Positions 6,266 through 12,610 of a stretch of 23,794 bases of DNA are shown in pieces; positions within the stretch are counted from its first letter, which is position 1; each line of letters starts with the position of its first letter. Under the pieces are notes generated by a model. That model saw only the letters and a list, made by a program, of their open reading frames with translations, was not told the origin of the DNA and made no database searches. The stretch is from NCBI GenBank assembly GCA_002404345.1, contig DHJN01000259.1:1-23794 (forward strand), read 5' to 3'. The stretch comes from Actinobacteria bacterium UBA4719 (lineage in GTDB: Bacteria > Actinomycetota > Actinomycetes > Actinomycetales > Dermatophilaceae). The position numbers were made by a program, and so were the translations under genes.

Positions 6266-7524
6266 GCGGCGTCCTCCTCGTCTGCGGCGTTCTCGACACC
6301 CGTGAAGTCGTCGGTGCCGATGTCACCGGGCCTCTCGCTCGTGCCGTACCGGTGGTGGAGGTCGCCGGAATCGACGACGTAGACGGTGTGGCGCTCGTCC
6401 TCGGCGTCTGCGTAGAAGCGGAGGAGCTTCTTGTAGCGGATGACGGCGAGGGTCGCGGTGATGGCGTTGAGCTCGTCGACCTGGAGGTTGGTGTCGTACT
6501 CGGCGCCGTCACCGACGAAGTAGGAGATGACGCCACCGTTGGTGATGTGGTCGCTGCGACCGGGGGTCGAGGTGGTGATGCGGAGCTGGCCGTTGATGCC
6601 GGTGGCGTCCCTGCTGAGGCCGACACCGGTGTCGATGAAGGGGATGCCGCCGGCGATCAGAGCCTCGATGATGGCCTTCTTGTCCGGACCGGTGTCCATC
6701 GCAAGGAACACGAAGCCCGCGTCGAGGATCTCGTTGACGTTCTCGGCGGTGACGTTGACCGGGTGAGGGACGATGCCGCGCCGCATGACGGAGTACATCT
6801 CGCTGTAGTAGTCCACCTTCTTCATCCCGGCGGCAACGTCCTTGAGGCTGGCAGCACCGGGGGCGCGGAACGCGTTGTGGGTGCGGAAGAAGTCGCCGTC
6901 GTAGAGGTGGATCGTGTTGGCAGGGGTCTTGGCCAGCGCGTCGAGGAGGTGCGCGCCGGTACCGCCGAGACCGATGATGACGACCTTTTCGAGGGCGAGC
7001 AGGTTGTTCAGCTCGGTGATGCCGGCACGGCTGGAAAAGGTGTCGACGTACAGGAACACGCCGTCGTCCTCGTCTGTCTGCACAGGCTTGAACGTGTACG
7101 GGATGGCGTCGGGGTCGACTGCCTGCGCGGGGCTCGTGACCATGGCGGCGTAAAAACTGACCTTCTCGTAGAAGTCGGCATAGTTGCCCTCCGGCTTCTT
7201 CTGGGAGAACCCGCAAACGGCGGTGAGGTCGGGAGCAGCGGACCACTTCTCGACGCCGTCGTTGATCAGGCCGTCGATGAGCTGGCCATTCTTGTCGCGC
7301 GGCACGCCGCCGATGAAGCACATGACGTGGGTGCTTGGGGCGGCGGTGGTGGGGCCGTTCAGGTCCAGTGGGCAGAGCAGGGATCCCCACTGGACCTGAG
7401 CGGCGTCATCGACGAACGGGATGTCGTCCACGACGAGAAACCCGTTGACGATGCGGATGGCGAAGCCGTCCTGCACCAGCTGAGCCAGGTCTGGGCTGTT
7501 ACGAACGAGTCGTGAGCCGGACAT
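6262..7524 (-). CDS. DUF6791-ThiF E1-like adenylyltransferase
   Basis: The 420-residue protein is a two-domain E1-like enzyme. Residues 1 to about 170 match DUF6791 (FVVDDIPFVDDAAQVQWGSLLCPL-type start, HVMCFIGGVPRDKNG, GNYADFYEKVSFYAAMVTSPAQAVDP). Residues from about 178 form a ThiF/MoeB Rossmann domain: VVIIGLGGTGAH (nucleotide loop, about 181-192), LYDGDFFRTHNAFR (the D-x-D and R of the adenylation site), FVFLAMDTGPDKKAI and IPFIDTGVGL. The ThiF part contains no Cys, so a canonical E1 thioester cysteine is not visible there. Expected reaction: ATP-dependent adenylation of the C-terminus of the adjacent ubiquitin-like protein. It overlaps the Ubl gene by 26 bases and DUF6527 by 4. The acidic tail (DAADEEDAA) is not conserved. 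Confidence 0.9.
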   Translation of the reverse strand: MSGSRLVRNSPDLAQLVQDGFAIRIVNGFLVVDDIPFVDDAAQVQWGSLLCPLDLNGPTTAAPSTHVMCFIGGVPRDKNGQLIDGLINDGVEKWSAAPDLTAVCGFSQKKPEGNYADFYEKVSFYAAMVTSPAQAVDPDAIPYTFKPVQTDEDDGVFLYVDTFSSRAGITELNNLLALEKVVIIGLGGTGAHLLDALAKTPANTIHLYDGDFFRTHNAFRAPGAASLKDVAAGMKKVDYYSEMYSVMRRGIVPHPVNVTAENVNEILDAGFVFLAMDTGPDKKAIIEALIAGGIPFIDTGVGLSRDATGINGQLRITTSTPGRSDHITNGGVISYFVGDGAEYDTNLQVDELNAITATLAVIRYKKLLRFYADAEDERHTVYVVDSGDLHHRYGTSERPGDIGTDDFTGVENAADEEDAA

Positions 7525-7780
7525 TGAACGTCGTGCCCTTCTTCTTGACCTTCACTGACTCTCCGGCCACCAGGGTGCCGCTGGCGTTGCCGCCGTGGGA
7601 CGGGTCGGCGTGGCGGTAGGTGACGGTGAACAGCGCGGCGGGGTCATGACCCGGGTAGGCGAGCTCGCCGAGCTCCTCGTAGGTGATCGTGTCGTGGTCG
7701 AGCGGAGTCTCGGTGCCGTTGATGGCGACCTCGAACCCCTTGTCCTTCCTTGTGTCCCGTTCCTGGGTGGCTGTGGTCAT
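7499..7780 (-). CDS. Multiubiquitin-type ubiquitin-like protein
   Basis: The 93-residue protein is a single-copy multiubiquitin-domain (beta-grasp) protein: FEVAINGTETPLDHDTITYEELGELAYPGHDPAALFTVTYRHADPSHGGNASGTLVAGESVKVKKKGTTFNVRLTTRS. The motif I-T-Y-E-E-L-x-x-L-A and the closing T-x-F-N-V-x-x-T-x-x-S are typical. It ends in TTRS and lacks the terminal Gly-Gly of eukaryotic ubiquitin, so activation may require trimming or use a different end. Start ATG 7780 has AGGAG 8 bases upstream. It is the first gene of a four-gene operon with E1, DUF6527 and a beta-flower-like protein. A TAGACT box (plus-strand 7832-7837) and the palindrome at 7849-7865 form its probable control region. Confidence 0.88.
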   Translation of the reverse strand: MTTATQERDTRKDKGFEVAINGTETPLDHDTITYEELGELAYPGHDPAALFTVTYRHADPSHGGNASGTLVAGESVKVKKKGTTFNVRLTTRS

Positions 7781-7831
7781 GGCAGTGCTCCTGTCGTTTT
7801 GGCCTCCTCGGTTGTGGCGACCTTCTCGTCC

Positions 7832-7968
7832 AGTCTAGCACTGGCCTCATCACCCCTTGGGTGATAGCATAAATACGAGTGGAGCGCGGCGTGTCGCAAT
7901 CGGGCAGGCCGCTCAGGGCTGTAGCGTCCGTCAGACGAAGGACGGGCAATCTTCAGCCAATGGGTGAT
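7832..7968. promoter_or_regulatory. Shared divergent control region with 17-bp palindrome
   Basis: Between the Ubl operon (leftward) and the toxin-antitoxin pair (rightward) lies a perfect inverted repeat ATCACCC-CTT-GGGTGAT (7849-7865; note the arms are 7849-7855 and 7859-7865). A single half-site TGGGTGAT recurs at 7961-7968, in the leader of the toxin gene. Candidate -10 boxes are TAGACT (minus strand, 7832-7837) and TAGCAT (plus strand, 7865-7870). The palindrome overlaps the -35 area of the first and touches the second, so one repressor could act on both directions. The HigA-like protein is the obvious candidate. Confidence 0.5.
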
Positions 7969-7981
7969 GGAGAACAGACGC

Positions 7982-8293
7982 GTGGAACGGGAGTACTTGG
8001 ATGAGGAAATGCGCCGCCTCGCCACAGAACCCGGGTTCCGGCCTACGGGTTGGAGCGTGCGTGAGGTCCGGGAGTTCCGCCGTCTTGTTCAGTGCGCACG
8101 GGCCGCTTACGTTGAAGGCGACCTGCGGAACATGCGCTTGCTGCGGATCGAACCAGACGACTCCGGTGACCCCACCAGGGCGCGGGCAACGTTGAGTTCG
8201 GGCCGTGTTATCGACCTCATGTTCAAGAACTTCGAGAGCCACGGTGCTGTGGTCTTCGGGGTCTTGACTGCAGAGACGGAATCCAAGCGATGA
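7982..8293 (+). CDS. HigB/RelE-like toxin
   Basis: The small basic protein (103 residues from GTG 7982) has a RelE/HigB-like layout: FRRLVQCARAAYVEGDLRNMRLLRIEPDD, a G-x-x-x-A-R-A-T-L turn, then SSGRVIDLMFKNF and a final strand. RelE-superfamily toxins are usually ribosome-dependent mRNA endonucleases; catalytic residues cannot be assigned with certainty. I prefer GTG 7982 because GGAG (7969-7972) lies 9 bases upstream; GTG 7964 and ATG 7967 are in frame but have no ribosome site and sit in the operator half-site. It overlaps the HigA-ImmA gene by 4 bases (ATGA), the toxin-before-antitoxin order of higBA. Confidence 0.65.
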   Translation: MEREYLDEEMRRLATEPGFRPTGWSVREVREFRRLVQCARAAYVEGDLRNMRLLRIEPDDSGDPTRARATLSSGRVIDLMFKNFESHGAVVFGVLTAETESKR

Positions 8294-9390
8294 GCAACAC
8301 AGCACACGACCCGCTGCCTATCGACCAGACACCGGTGGGCGAACTTCTTGCAGAGGAACTTGGGGCCCGGGGGTGGTCTCAAGCCGACTTCGCAGCCGTA
8401 CTCGACCGGCCTACGCAGTTCGTGTCCGAGATCGTGACTGGGAAGAAGGAAATCACCCGGGAGTCGGCGGCCCAGATTGGTGCCGCACTAGCCCAGTCGC
8501 CGGAGTACTGGCTGAAGCTTCAGGACCAGCACTTGCTGGCGGAGCAGGCGAAGAACGCCACGACGCAGGCCAACCTCGACGACGTGCGACGACGCGCGCG
8601 TTTGAACGACAAGGGTCCGATTCAACTCCTGCAGAAGAGGCGCATCCTCACAGGCGCGACCTTGGAGGAGCTCGAAGCCGAGGTGATGGACCTGTTCGAT
8701 CTCAAGTCAATGGACGACCAACCGTGGTTCGCGGCCGCAGCCAAACGCGCCAACCATGGCGAGGACATCAGCATCTTGCAACGAGCTTGGGTTGCCTGCG
8801 TTCGCAGGGGGGCGAAGAAGGCCCCTCCCGTCGCGAGGTACTCGCCTCAGCGGCTCCATGAGCTTGCCGCGTCACTTCCGCGATCAGTGCAGACACCTGA
8901 AGACTTCTCCGAGCTGCCCGAGCAGTTCAGCGATGCTGGCGTCCGGCTCGTGTATGTCGAAGCGCTCCCCGGAGCGAAAATCGACGGATGCGCGATGTTC
9001 GTGGATGGGTACCCAGTCATTGGGCTGTCTGGGCGTGGGAAGAGGCTCGACAAGGTTCTATTCACCCTGCTCCACGAGATCGCGCACATCCTGCGCGGAC
9101 ACGTCGATGCCGAACGCCTCATCGTCGAAGCCCTGGACGCAGGGCCGCTGCATGAGTCGGCTCAGGAAACGGACGCCAACGACGACGGCGTCGAGTGGAT
9201 CTTCCCCAGTGGTTACCCCGTGGTCCCCTCGCGGATCAACGCGCCATGGGTAGACCAGAAGGCAGCCGAACTCGGGATGGCGCGGATCGTGCTGATCGGT
9301 CAGCTACAGAAACGAGGTCGCCTGGATTGGCGGACGTCACTCGCGAAGAATGCGCCGTCGGTGAGCGACATCCTTCCTCAGTGGGAGTGA
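8290..9390 (+). CDS. HigA-like XRE antitoxin fused to ImmA/IrrE metallopeptidase
   Basis: The 366-residue protein begins with a HigA-type helix-turn-helix (about residues 14-75: GELLAEELGARGWSQADFAAVLDRPTQFVSEIVTGKKEITRESAAQIGAALAQSPEYWLKLQ). A central region follows, and then an ImmA/IrrE zinc peptidase domain with H262-E-I-A-H266 in LLHEIAHILRGH. The likely third ligand lies in the downstream QETDANDDG segment (about E293). ImmA-type peptidases cleave repressors in response to a signal. Here the fusion suggests an antitoxin that both represses its operon and senses or cuts a partner. The start overlaps the toxin gene by 4 bases. Its TGA stop lies in GGAGTGAC, the left arm of repeat E. Confidence 0.9.
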   Translation: MSNTAHDPLPIDQTPVGELLAEELGARGWSQADFAAVLDRPTQFVSEIVTGKKEITRESAAQIGAALAQSPEYWLKLQDQHLLAEQAKNATTQANLDDVRRRARLNDKGPIQLLQKRRILTGATLEELEAEVMDLFDLKSMDDQPWFAAAAKRANHGEDISILQRAWVACVRRGAKKAPPVARYSPQRLHELAASLPRSVQTPEDFSELPEQFSDAGVRLVYVEALPGAKIDGCAMFVDGYPVIGLSGRGKRLDKVLFTLLHEIAHILRGHVDAERLIVEALDAGPLHESAQETDANDDGVEWIFPSGYPVVPSRINAPWVDQKAAELGMARIVLIGQLQKRGRLDWRTSLAKNAPSVSDILPQWE

Positions 9391-9477
9391 CAGGGGGCAA
9401 GACTGGCTGGTCGGGAGACCAAGATCGCGCGCCTGACGGTTCGCGTGGTCACTATCTAGGCGCGTCACTCCGCCGCC
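9384..9477 (+). repeat. Cassette-junction repeat, copy E
   Basis: The core GGCGCGTCACTCCGCCGCC (9459-9477) is preceded by GGAGTGAC (9384-9391), which is a perfect 8-bp inverted match to GTCACTCC inside the core (9464-9471). The stop codon of the HigA-ImmA gene sits in the left arm. This is the clearest two-arm copy together with G. The core also closes on itself (AGGCG and CGCCT). The remaining stretch, 9478-9715, has no supported gene. Confidence 0.7.
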
Positions 9478-9715
9478 TGTCGACCAAGTTGCCTGCCTAA
9501 TGAATGCGTCGCGGTGGCCAGGTGGTGCGCGCCGACCAGCATCCTTCCGGGGATTCCCCAAGACACGCCACTTCGCCGACGTGCTCAGTTGCGGTTCAAG
9601 CCGAACTCACGGGACAGCAGCTTATTCTTCCACAATGACGCGGCAGTGATCAACGAGGGATGGTCTCAGCTCAGAGTCGGCAGCGCCGCCGAACTGACGC
9701 GTCCGATGCCCCGAC

Positions 9716-10264
9716 TCATTCGTACTCGATGAGCCCCTCTTCGAATGCCCATTGCCTAAACCCGCCGAGGCCGAAGGGGAGGTAGTAGGCACCTGTGAGC
9801 AGGTCGTCGGCAAGCGCCTCCACCATGAGCACCGTCAGTTGGCCCTCTCGAATCGCGTTGCAGAGCAACGGGAGTGTCGCCGTGACGCGGATGCCATCCT
9901 CTTCGGCAATCGTGCGGGGCACGCTGTCGTCGAGTACGGTCTCGAAGCCACGCGACCTTCCAAGCGCGAGGACTCCGCACTCTCCGCGGTTCTTCTCCCC
10001 GACAGCAAGTCGTTGCTCGTATTCTGCGAATGCCATCAGGAAGGGCATGTCGTCGCTCCGGTCGACGCTGATCCAGTCCGCGTCGAGGACCTGGTGCAAG
10101 ACAGGCAGGTCGTGTGACTGCTTCTTGAGTTCGCGTTCGACGCTCTCCGGGATGATGACGTCACGGTCCCTGGCGAGGAACTTCAACACGCCCAGCCAGC
10201 CTTGTACCGCGAAGTGACGCAGGGGGCCGGTGTCGAACACCAGCGCGTCCGGCGGCCGGGTCAC
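9716..10264 (-). CDS. PIN-like domain protein, probable toxin
   Basis: The 182-residue protein has PIN-fold marks: an N-terminal acidic strand ALVFDTGPLRHFA (Asp at about residue 11), IIPESVERELKKQ in the second helix region, the conserved acidic GECGVLALGRSRG (Glu at about 94), and VLDDSVPR (Asp pair at about 111). It resembles the DUF3368-type PIN proteins more than short VapC. PIN toxins are Mg-dependent RNases. GTG 10264 overlaps the stop of the XRE-ImmA gene by 4 bases (GTGA), so the pair is translationally coupled. PIN-like genes behind XRE-ImmA genes form a recurrent antitoxin-toxin-like pairing. The nuclease activity is inferred. Confidence 0.82.
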   Translation of the reverse strand: MTRPPDALVFDTGPLRHFAVQGWLGVLKFLARDRDVIIPESVERELKKQSHDLPVLHQVLDADWISVDRSDDMPFLMAFAEYEQRLAVGEKNRGECGVLALGRSRGFETVLDDSVPRTIAEEDGIRVTATLPLLCNAIREGQLTVLMVEALADDLLTGAYYLPFGLGGFRQWAFEEGLIEYE

Positions 10265-11382
10265 GACACGAATTTCCAGATCTCGTCTTCCCGGCGTACC
10301 CGCAAGGCGGGCAGATCATCCTCGGCGAAGGTGTCATGGAGAAGCTCCAGGGCGCGTTCACGGCTGATCAGCTCGTCACGGAAGGCTCGCAGAACCGCCT
10401 TCTGGTAAGGCACCGGCAGGCTGGTGCTTTCAAGATCGGCGGGGACGTAAAGCCCGAACTCCACGATGTCGGCACGCGTCGTAGTGACGCCACGGACGAG
10501 GGCAGCGCCGTCCCGGTCGACCATGCCCAGCTCGTCCAGCCTCCTGGCGAGTGTTGCCATGTCGACCCGGAACTCGCTGGCCAGCAGCACAGCGGCCTCG
10601 CGGACTTCGCGCGACTCGTGCTGCGCCCAAGCAGCCCGCACGCCAGCCTCGGGAAGCAGCACGGACCGTGCGAACCGGTCCAGGCGCGTCTCAATGTCAC
10701 CGCCCTGCTGGTCGGTGACACGCCAGTCGACGGTGTACTCGTCGGCGACCAAGTAGTGGCCCAGTTCGTGGGCCAACGCGAGGCGGCGCCGTCCCACCTT
10801 GTTGTGGCTATTCAGGAGGCTCACTCCGCCTTGACGGAGCAGAATTGTCCCCGCGTCGGCTGTGTCGACTCCCAAGTTGACCGAGAAAGCCAAGAGCCCA
10901 ATCGAGGCGGCCCGGTCCACCAAGTCGTTCACGGGCTCCGCCCCGTCAAGGCCAAGCATGGTCCGCGCCGTCACCGCCAGGTTTTCGGCATCCGACAGAG
11001 TGTCAGGGCGGGGCAGCGGCGCCCCCTCGCCGTCGGGAAGTGCCAGTTGAGCAGGGATCAGTTCCTGAAGGAACTCGACATCGGTGGCGATACTCGCCAG
11101 CAGCAGGTCGATCTTCGAGTCGGCTGTGTCCAGACCCTGACTGGAGCGGTGAGAGACCAGCGCAGGAATCGGCTCAGCAAAGAAGGACGACATACGCACA
11201 CCAAGTGCGGCCGCGATTTCGGACAGTTCAAGCGCTGTGACCTTGCGGACGCCGCCCTCGATCTTGTTCACGGCTGTGCGGTCAAGGTTCACCAGGGCCC
11301 CGAGCTCGCCCTGACTTAAACCCGCCCGCTCACGCGCCTCCCTTAGCCTGACGCCAAGCATCTTCTCATCAACCTCAGCCAT
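10261..11382 (-). CDS. XRE helix-turn-helix / ImmA-IrrE metallopeptidase
   Basis: The 373-residue protein has an XRE domain at about residues 8-65 (RLREARERAGLSQGELGALVNLDRTAVNKIEGGVRKVTALELSEIAAALG) and an ImmA/IrrE zinc peptidase domain from about residue 155, with H205-E-L-G-H209 in LALAHELGHYLVADEY. The third-ligand region is ETRLDRFARSVLLPEAGV. The C-terminal region is mixed alpha/beta. Start ATG 11382 was chosen because the longer frame runs into a perfect palindrome (11380-11404) that overlaps this start codon and is probably the operator. The gene is likely the autoregulating antitoxin or repressor of the PIN protein encoded 4 bases into its end. It is unrelated in sequence to the HigA-ImmA of the neighbouring cassette beyond the peptidase fold. 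Confidence 0.88.
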   Translation of the reverse strand: MAEVDEKMLGVRLREARERAGLSQGELGALVNLDRTAVNKIEGGVRKVTALELSEIAAALGVRMSSFFAEPIPALVSHRSSQGLDTADSKIDLLLASIATDVEFLQELIPAQLALPDGEGAPLPRPDTLSDAENLAVTARTMLGLDGAEPVNDLVDRAASIGLLAFSVNLGVDTADAGTILLRQGGVSLLNSHNKVGRRRLALAHELGHYLVADEYTVDWRVTDQQGGDIETRLDRFARSVLLPEAGVRAAWAQHESREVREAAVLLASEFRVDMATLARRLDELGMVDRDGAALVRGVTTTRADIVEFGLYVPADLESTSLPVPYQKAVLRAFRDELISRERALELLHDTFAEDDLPALRVRREDEIWKFVS

Positions 11383-11404
11383 GTGTGCGAGTTTCGCACA
11401 CATG
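11380..11404. promoter_or_regulatory. 25-bp perfect palindrome over the XRE-ImmA start
   Basis: CATGTGTGCGA (11380-11390) and TCGCACACATG (11394-11404) are perfect 11-bp inverted arms around GTT. The start codon of the XRE-ImmA gene is in the left arm. Such symmetry fits an XRE dimer operator for autorepression. As RNA it would also form a strong hairpin over the initiation codon if the transcript began upstream. Confidence 0.7.
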
Positions 11405-11430
11405 GGGTTGGCGTGCACGTCACGTCCACA

Positions 11431-11498
11431 GAAAACGCCATCTCAACCTCGGCCATCACAGCGGCGCGCATCGATTTGGCGCACGTCTTTTCGCCGCC
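11431..11498 (+). repeat. Cassette-junction repeat, copy K
   Basis: The core GGCGCACGTCTTTTCGCC (11478-11495, followed by GCC) is a longer variant of the common core. A possible left arm GAAAACGCCA (11431-11440) shares both ends of the inverted match (GAAAA and CGCCA) around a bulge. It lies between the XRE-ImmA start and the end of the tandem-repeat gene. Confidence 0.5.
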
Positions 11499-11512
11499 AG
11501 ATGGCGCTGTTC

Positions 11513-11722
11513 CTACTCGCGCATGCGGTAGACCGGGTGGCCGGTGTTGATGTCGACCATGCGGTCGCCTCGGATCCGGTACACCGGGTTACCAGTGTTG
11601 ATGTCGACCATGCGGTCGCCTCGGATCCGGTACACCGGGTTACCAGTGTTGATGTCGACCACGCGGTCGCCTCGGATCCGGTAGACCGGACTTCCAGTGT
11701 TGATCTCATCCCAACGCGCCAT
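11513..11722 (-). CDS. Small tandem-repeat protein, 17-residue units
   Basis: The 69-residue product is almost wholly four copies of a 17-residue unit, DINTGNPVYRIRGDRMV with small changes, encoded by 51-base tandem repeats starting at 11526, 11577, 11628 and 11679. Two central copies are nearly identical in DNA. The unit looks like a strand-turn-strand blade, so the whole could be a 4-fold beta-flower or mini-propeller. ATG 11722 (MARWDEINTG) is preferred; a longer TTG-started frame reaches 11761 but its first 13 residues do not join the repeat. No ribosome site is visible, so expression is unproven. The synonymous near-identity suggests recent unit duplication. It alone fills the interval between repeats K and F. 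Function unknown. Confidence 0.6.
   Translation of the reverse strand: MARWDEINTGSPVYRIRGDRVVDINTGNPVYRIRGDRMVDINTGNPVYRIRGDRMVDINTGHPVYRMRE
11526..11713. repeat. 51-bp tandem repeat, about 3.7 copies
   Basis: Units begin CGGTA[G/C]ACCGG at 11526, 11577, 11628 and 11679. Copies two and three differ at one or two positions; the outer copies differ more. The period is a multiple of three and keeps the minus-strand frame open, so the array is a coding repeat. Confidence 0.9.
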
Positions 11723-11779
11723 GCACCAATCGTCGCTACAAGAGCCCGCAAGGTCGAACAAGGCGCGTCATTCCGCCGC
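11710..11779 (+). repeat. Cassette-junction repeat, copy F
   Basis: The core GGCGCGTCATTCCGCCGC (11762-11779) is the reference copy. ACGCGCC (11714-11720) is a perfect 7-bp inverted match to GGCGCGT in the core. The arm overlaps the first codons of the tandem-repeat gene. AGCGGACC follows, as in copy A. Confidence 0.65.
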
Positions 11780-11920
11780 GAGCGGACCCGGGTGTGGGTG
11801 ATCCCCGGGCGACGGCGCGGGTGGTCGTCCCGGTTGATCTAGCCCGTGCCACGGGGCAAGGTTGGTTCTGCGGCGCCCCGGAAATGTCCTCTCGGGGTGC
11901 ACGCAACCGAGGAGGAGCGA

Positions 11921-12490
11921 ATGAACCCCAACGACCGGCCCCCCATGCTCGTGCGCTGGACCCTGCGGCTCGAGGATGCCACGGCGCTGGACTGGCCGGT
12001 GCATGCGCTGGAGCCGTCGGTCCGGGCATTGTTCGGGACCGGGACACGAGCCTCGGTGTTGCGCGGCGACTGGCTCGGCCACGCGGTCCACCCGCTGCTG
12101 ACCGACGTCGTGATCGGCACCTGGACTTCCGCCACCCTGCTTGACCTGTTCGGAGGGCGCGACTCTTCCGCCGCGGCCCAGAGGCTCATCGGCACCGGTC
12201 TGCTCGCCGCCGGCCCGACAGCCTGGACCGGATGGGCTGAGTGGTCGGCGGCCGGGTCGCGCGACAAGCGAGTAGGCCTCGTCCACGCCGTCACAAACGG
12301 GCTAGCGATTGGCACCTACTCGGCGTCCTGGATTGCCCGTCAGCGGGGCCGGCGCGGCGCCGGAGCCCGGCTCGCCCTCGCCGGAGCGGCCATCTCGGGA
12401 GTCGGCGCCTACCTCGGCGGTCACCTCGCGGCAGCACGCAAGGTGAGTAGCCGCCACCCCGGCTACGTCGAGGCTCCGCTTGGGGTCTGA
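11921..12490 (+). CDS. DUF2231 family membrane protein
   Basis: The 189-residue protein matches the DUF2231 family of predicted inner-membrane proteins. It has an N-terminal soluble segment of about 45 residues, then LGHAVHPLLTDVVIGTWTSATLLDL with the conserved H-x-x-H-P motif (about residues 50-53), and three further hydrophobic segments (about 85-107, 120-140 and 148-170). Start ATG 11921 has GAGGAGG 5 bases upstream, a strong ribosome site. The paired His residues resemble a heme or metal site, and the family often sits next to Rieske-type proteins, so a redox role is possible but unproven. It is alone between repeats F and G. Its TGA stop lies within the left arm of G. Confidence 0.85.
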   Translation: MNPNDRPPMLVRWTLRLEDATALDWPVHALEPSVRALFGTGTRASVLRGDWLGHAVHPLLTDVVIGTWTSATLLDLFGGRDSSAAAQRLIGTGLLAAGPTAWTGWAEWSAAGSRDKRVGLVHAVTNGLAIGTYSASWIARQRGRRGAGARLALAGAAISGVGAYLGGHLAAARKVSSRHPGYVEAPLGV

Positions 12491-12550
12491 CGCGCGCATC
12501 TTCGTCCCTAGCAGGATGAAATGGCTGAACCGGCTGCGTCATACCGCCGC
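12484..12550 (+). repeat. Cassette-junction repeat, copy G
   Basis: GGTCTGACGC (12484-12493), containing the stop codon of the DUF2231 gene, pairs with GCGTCATACC (12536-12545) at 9 of 10 positions. The core continues CGCCGC to 12550. This is the best example of the two-arm structure, with about 42 bases between the arms. Confidence 0.72.
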
Positions 12551-12564
12551 GTGTGCGTGTCGAA

Positions 12565-12590
12565 TCTCTGCCGCTCACAAGGCGCAGAGA
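12565..12590. terminator. Hairpin between convergent genes
   Basis: TCTCTGC (12565-12571) and GCAGAGA (12584-12590) form a perfect 7-bp stem with a 12-base loop, between the plus-strand DUF2231 gene and the minus-strand nucleotidyltransferase. No T run follows on either strand, so termination is only a possibility. Confidence 0.3.
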
Positions 12591-12610
12591 TCGTCGATGA
12601 TCTGAGTGGT

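Noticed and set aside
9514..9732. 72-residue plus-strand frame after repeat E
   Set aside because: It lacks coding-like codon use and a ribosome site, and overlaps the end of the PIN gene antisense.
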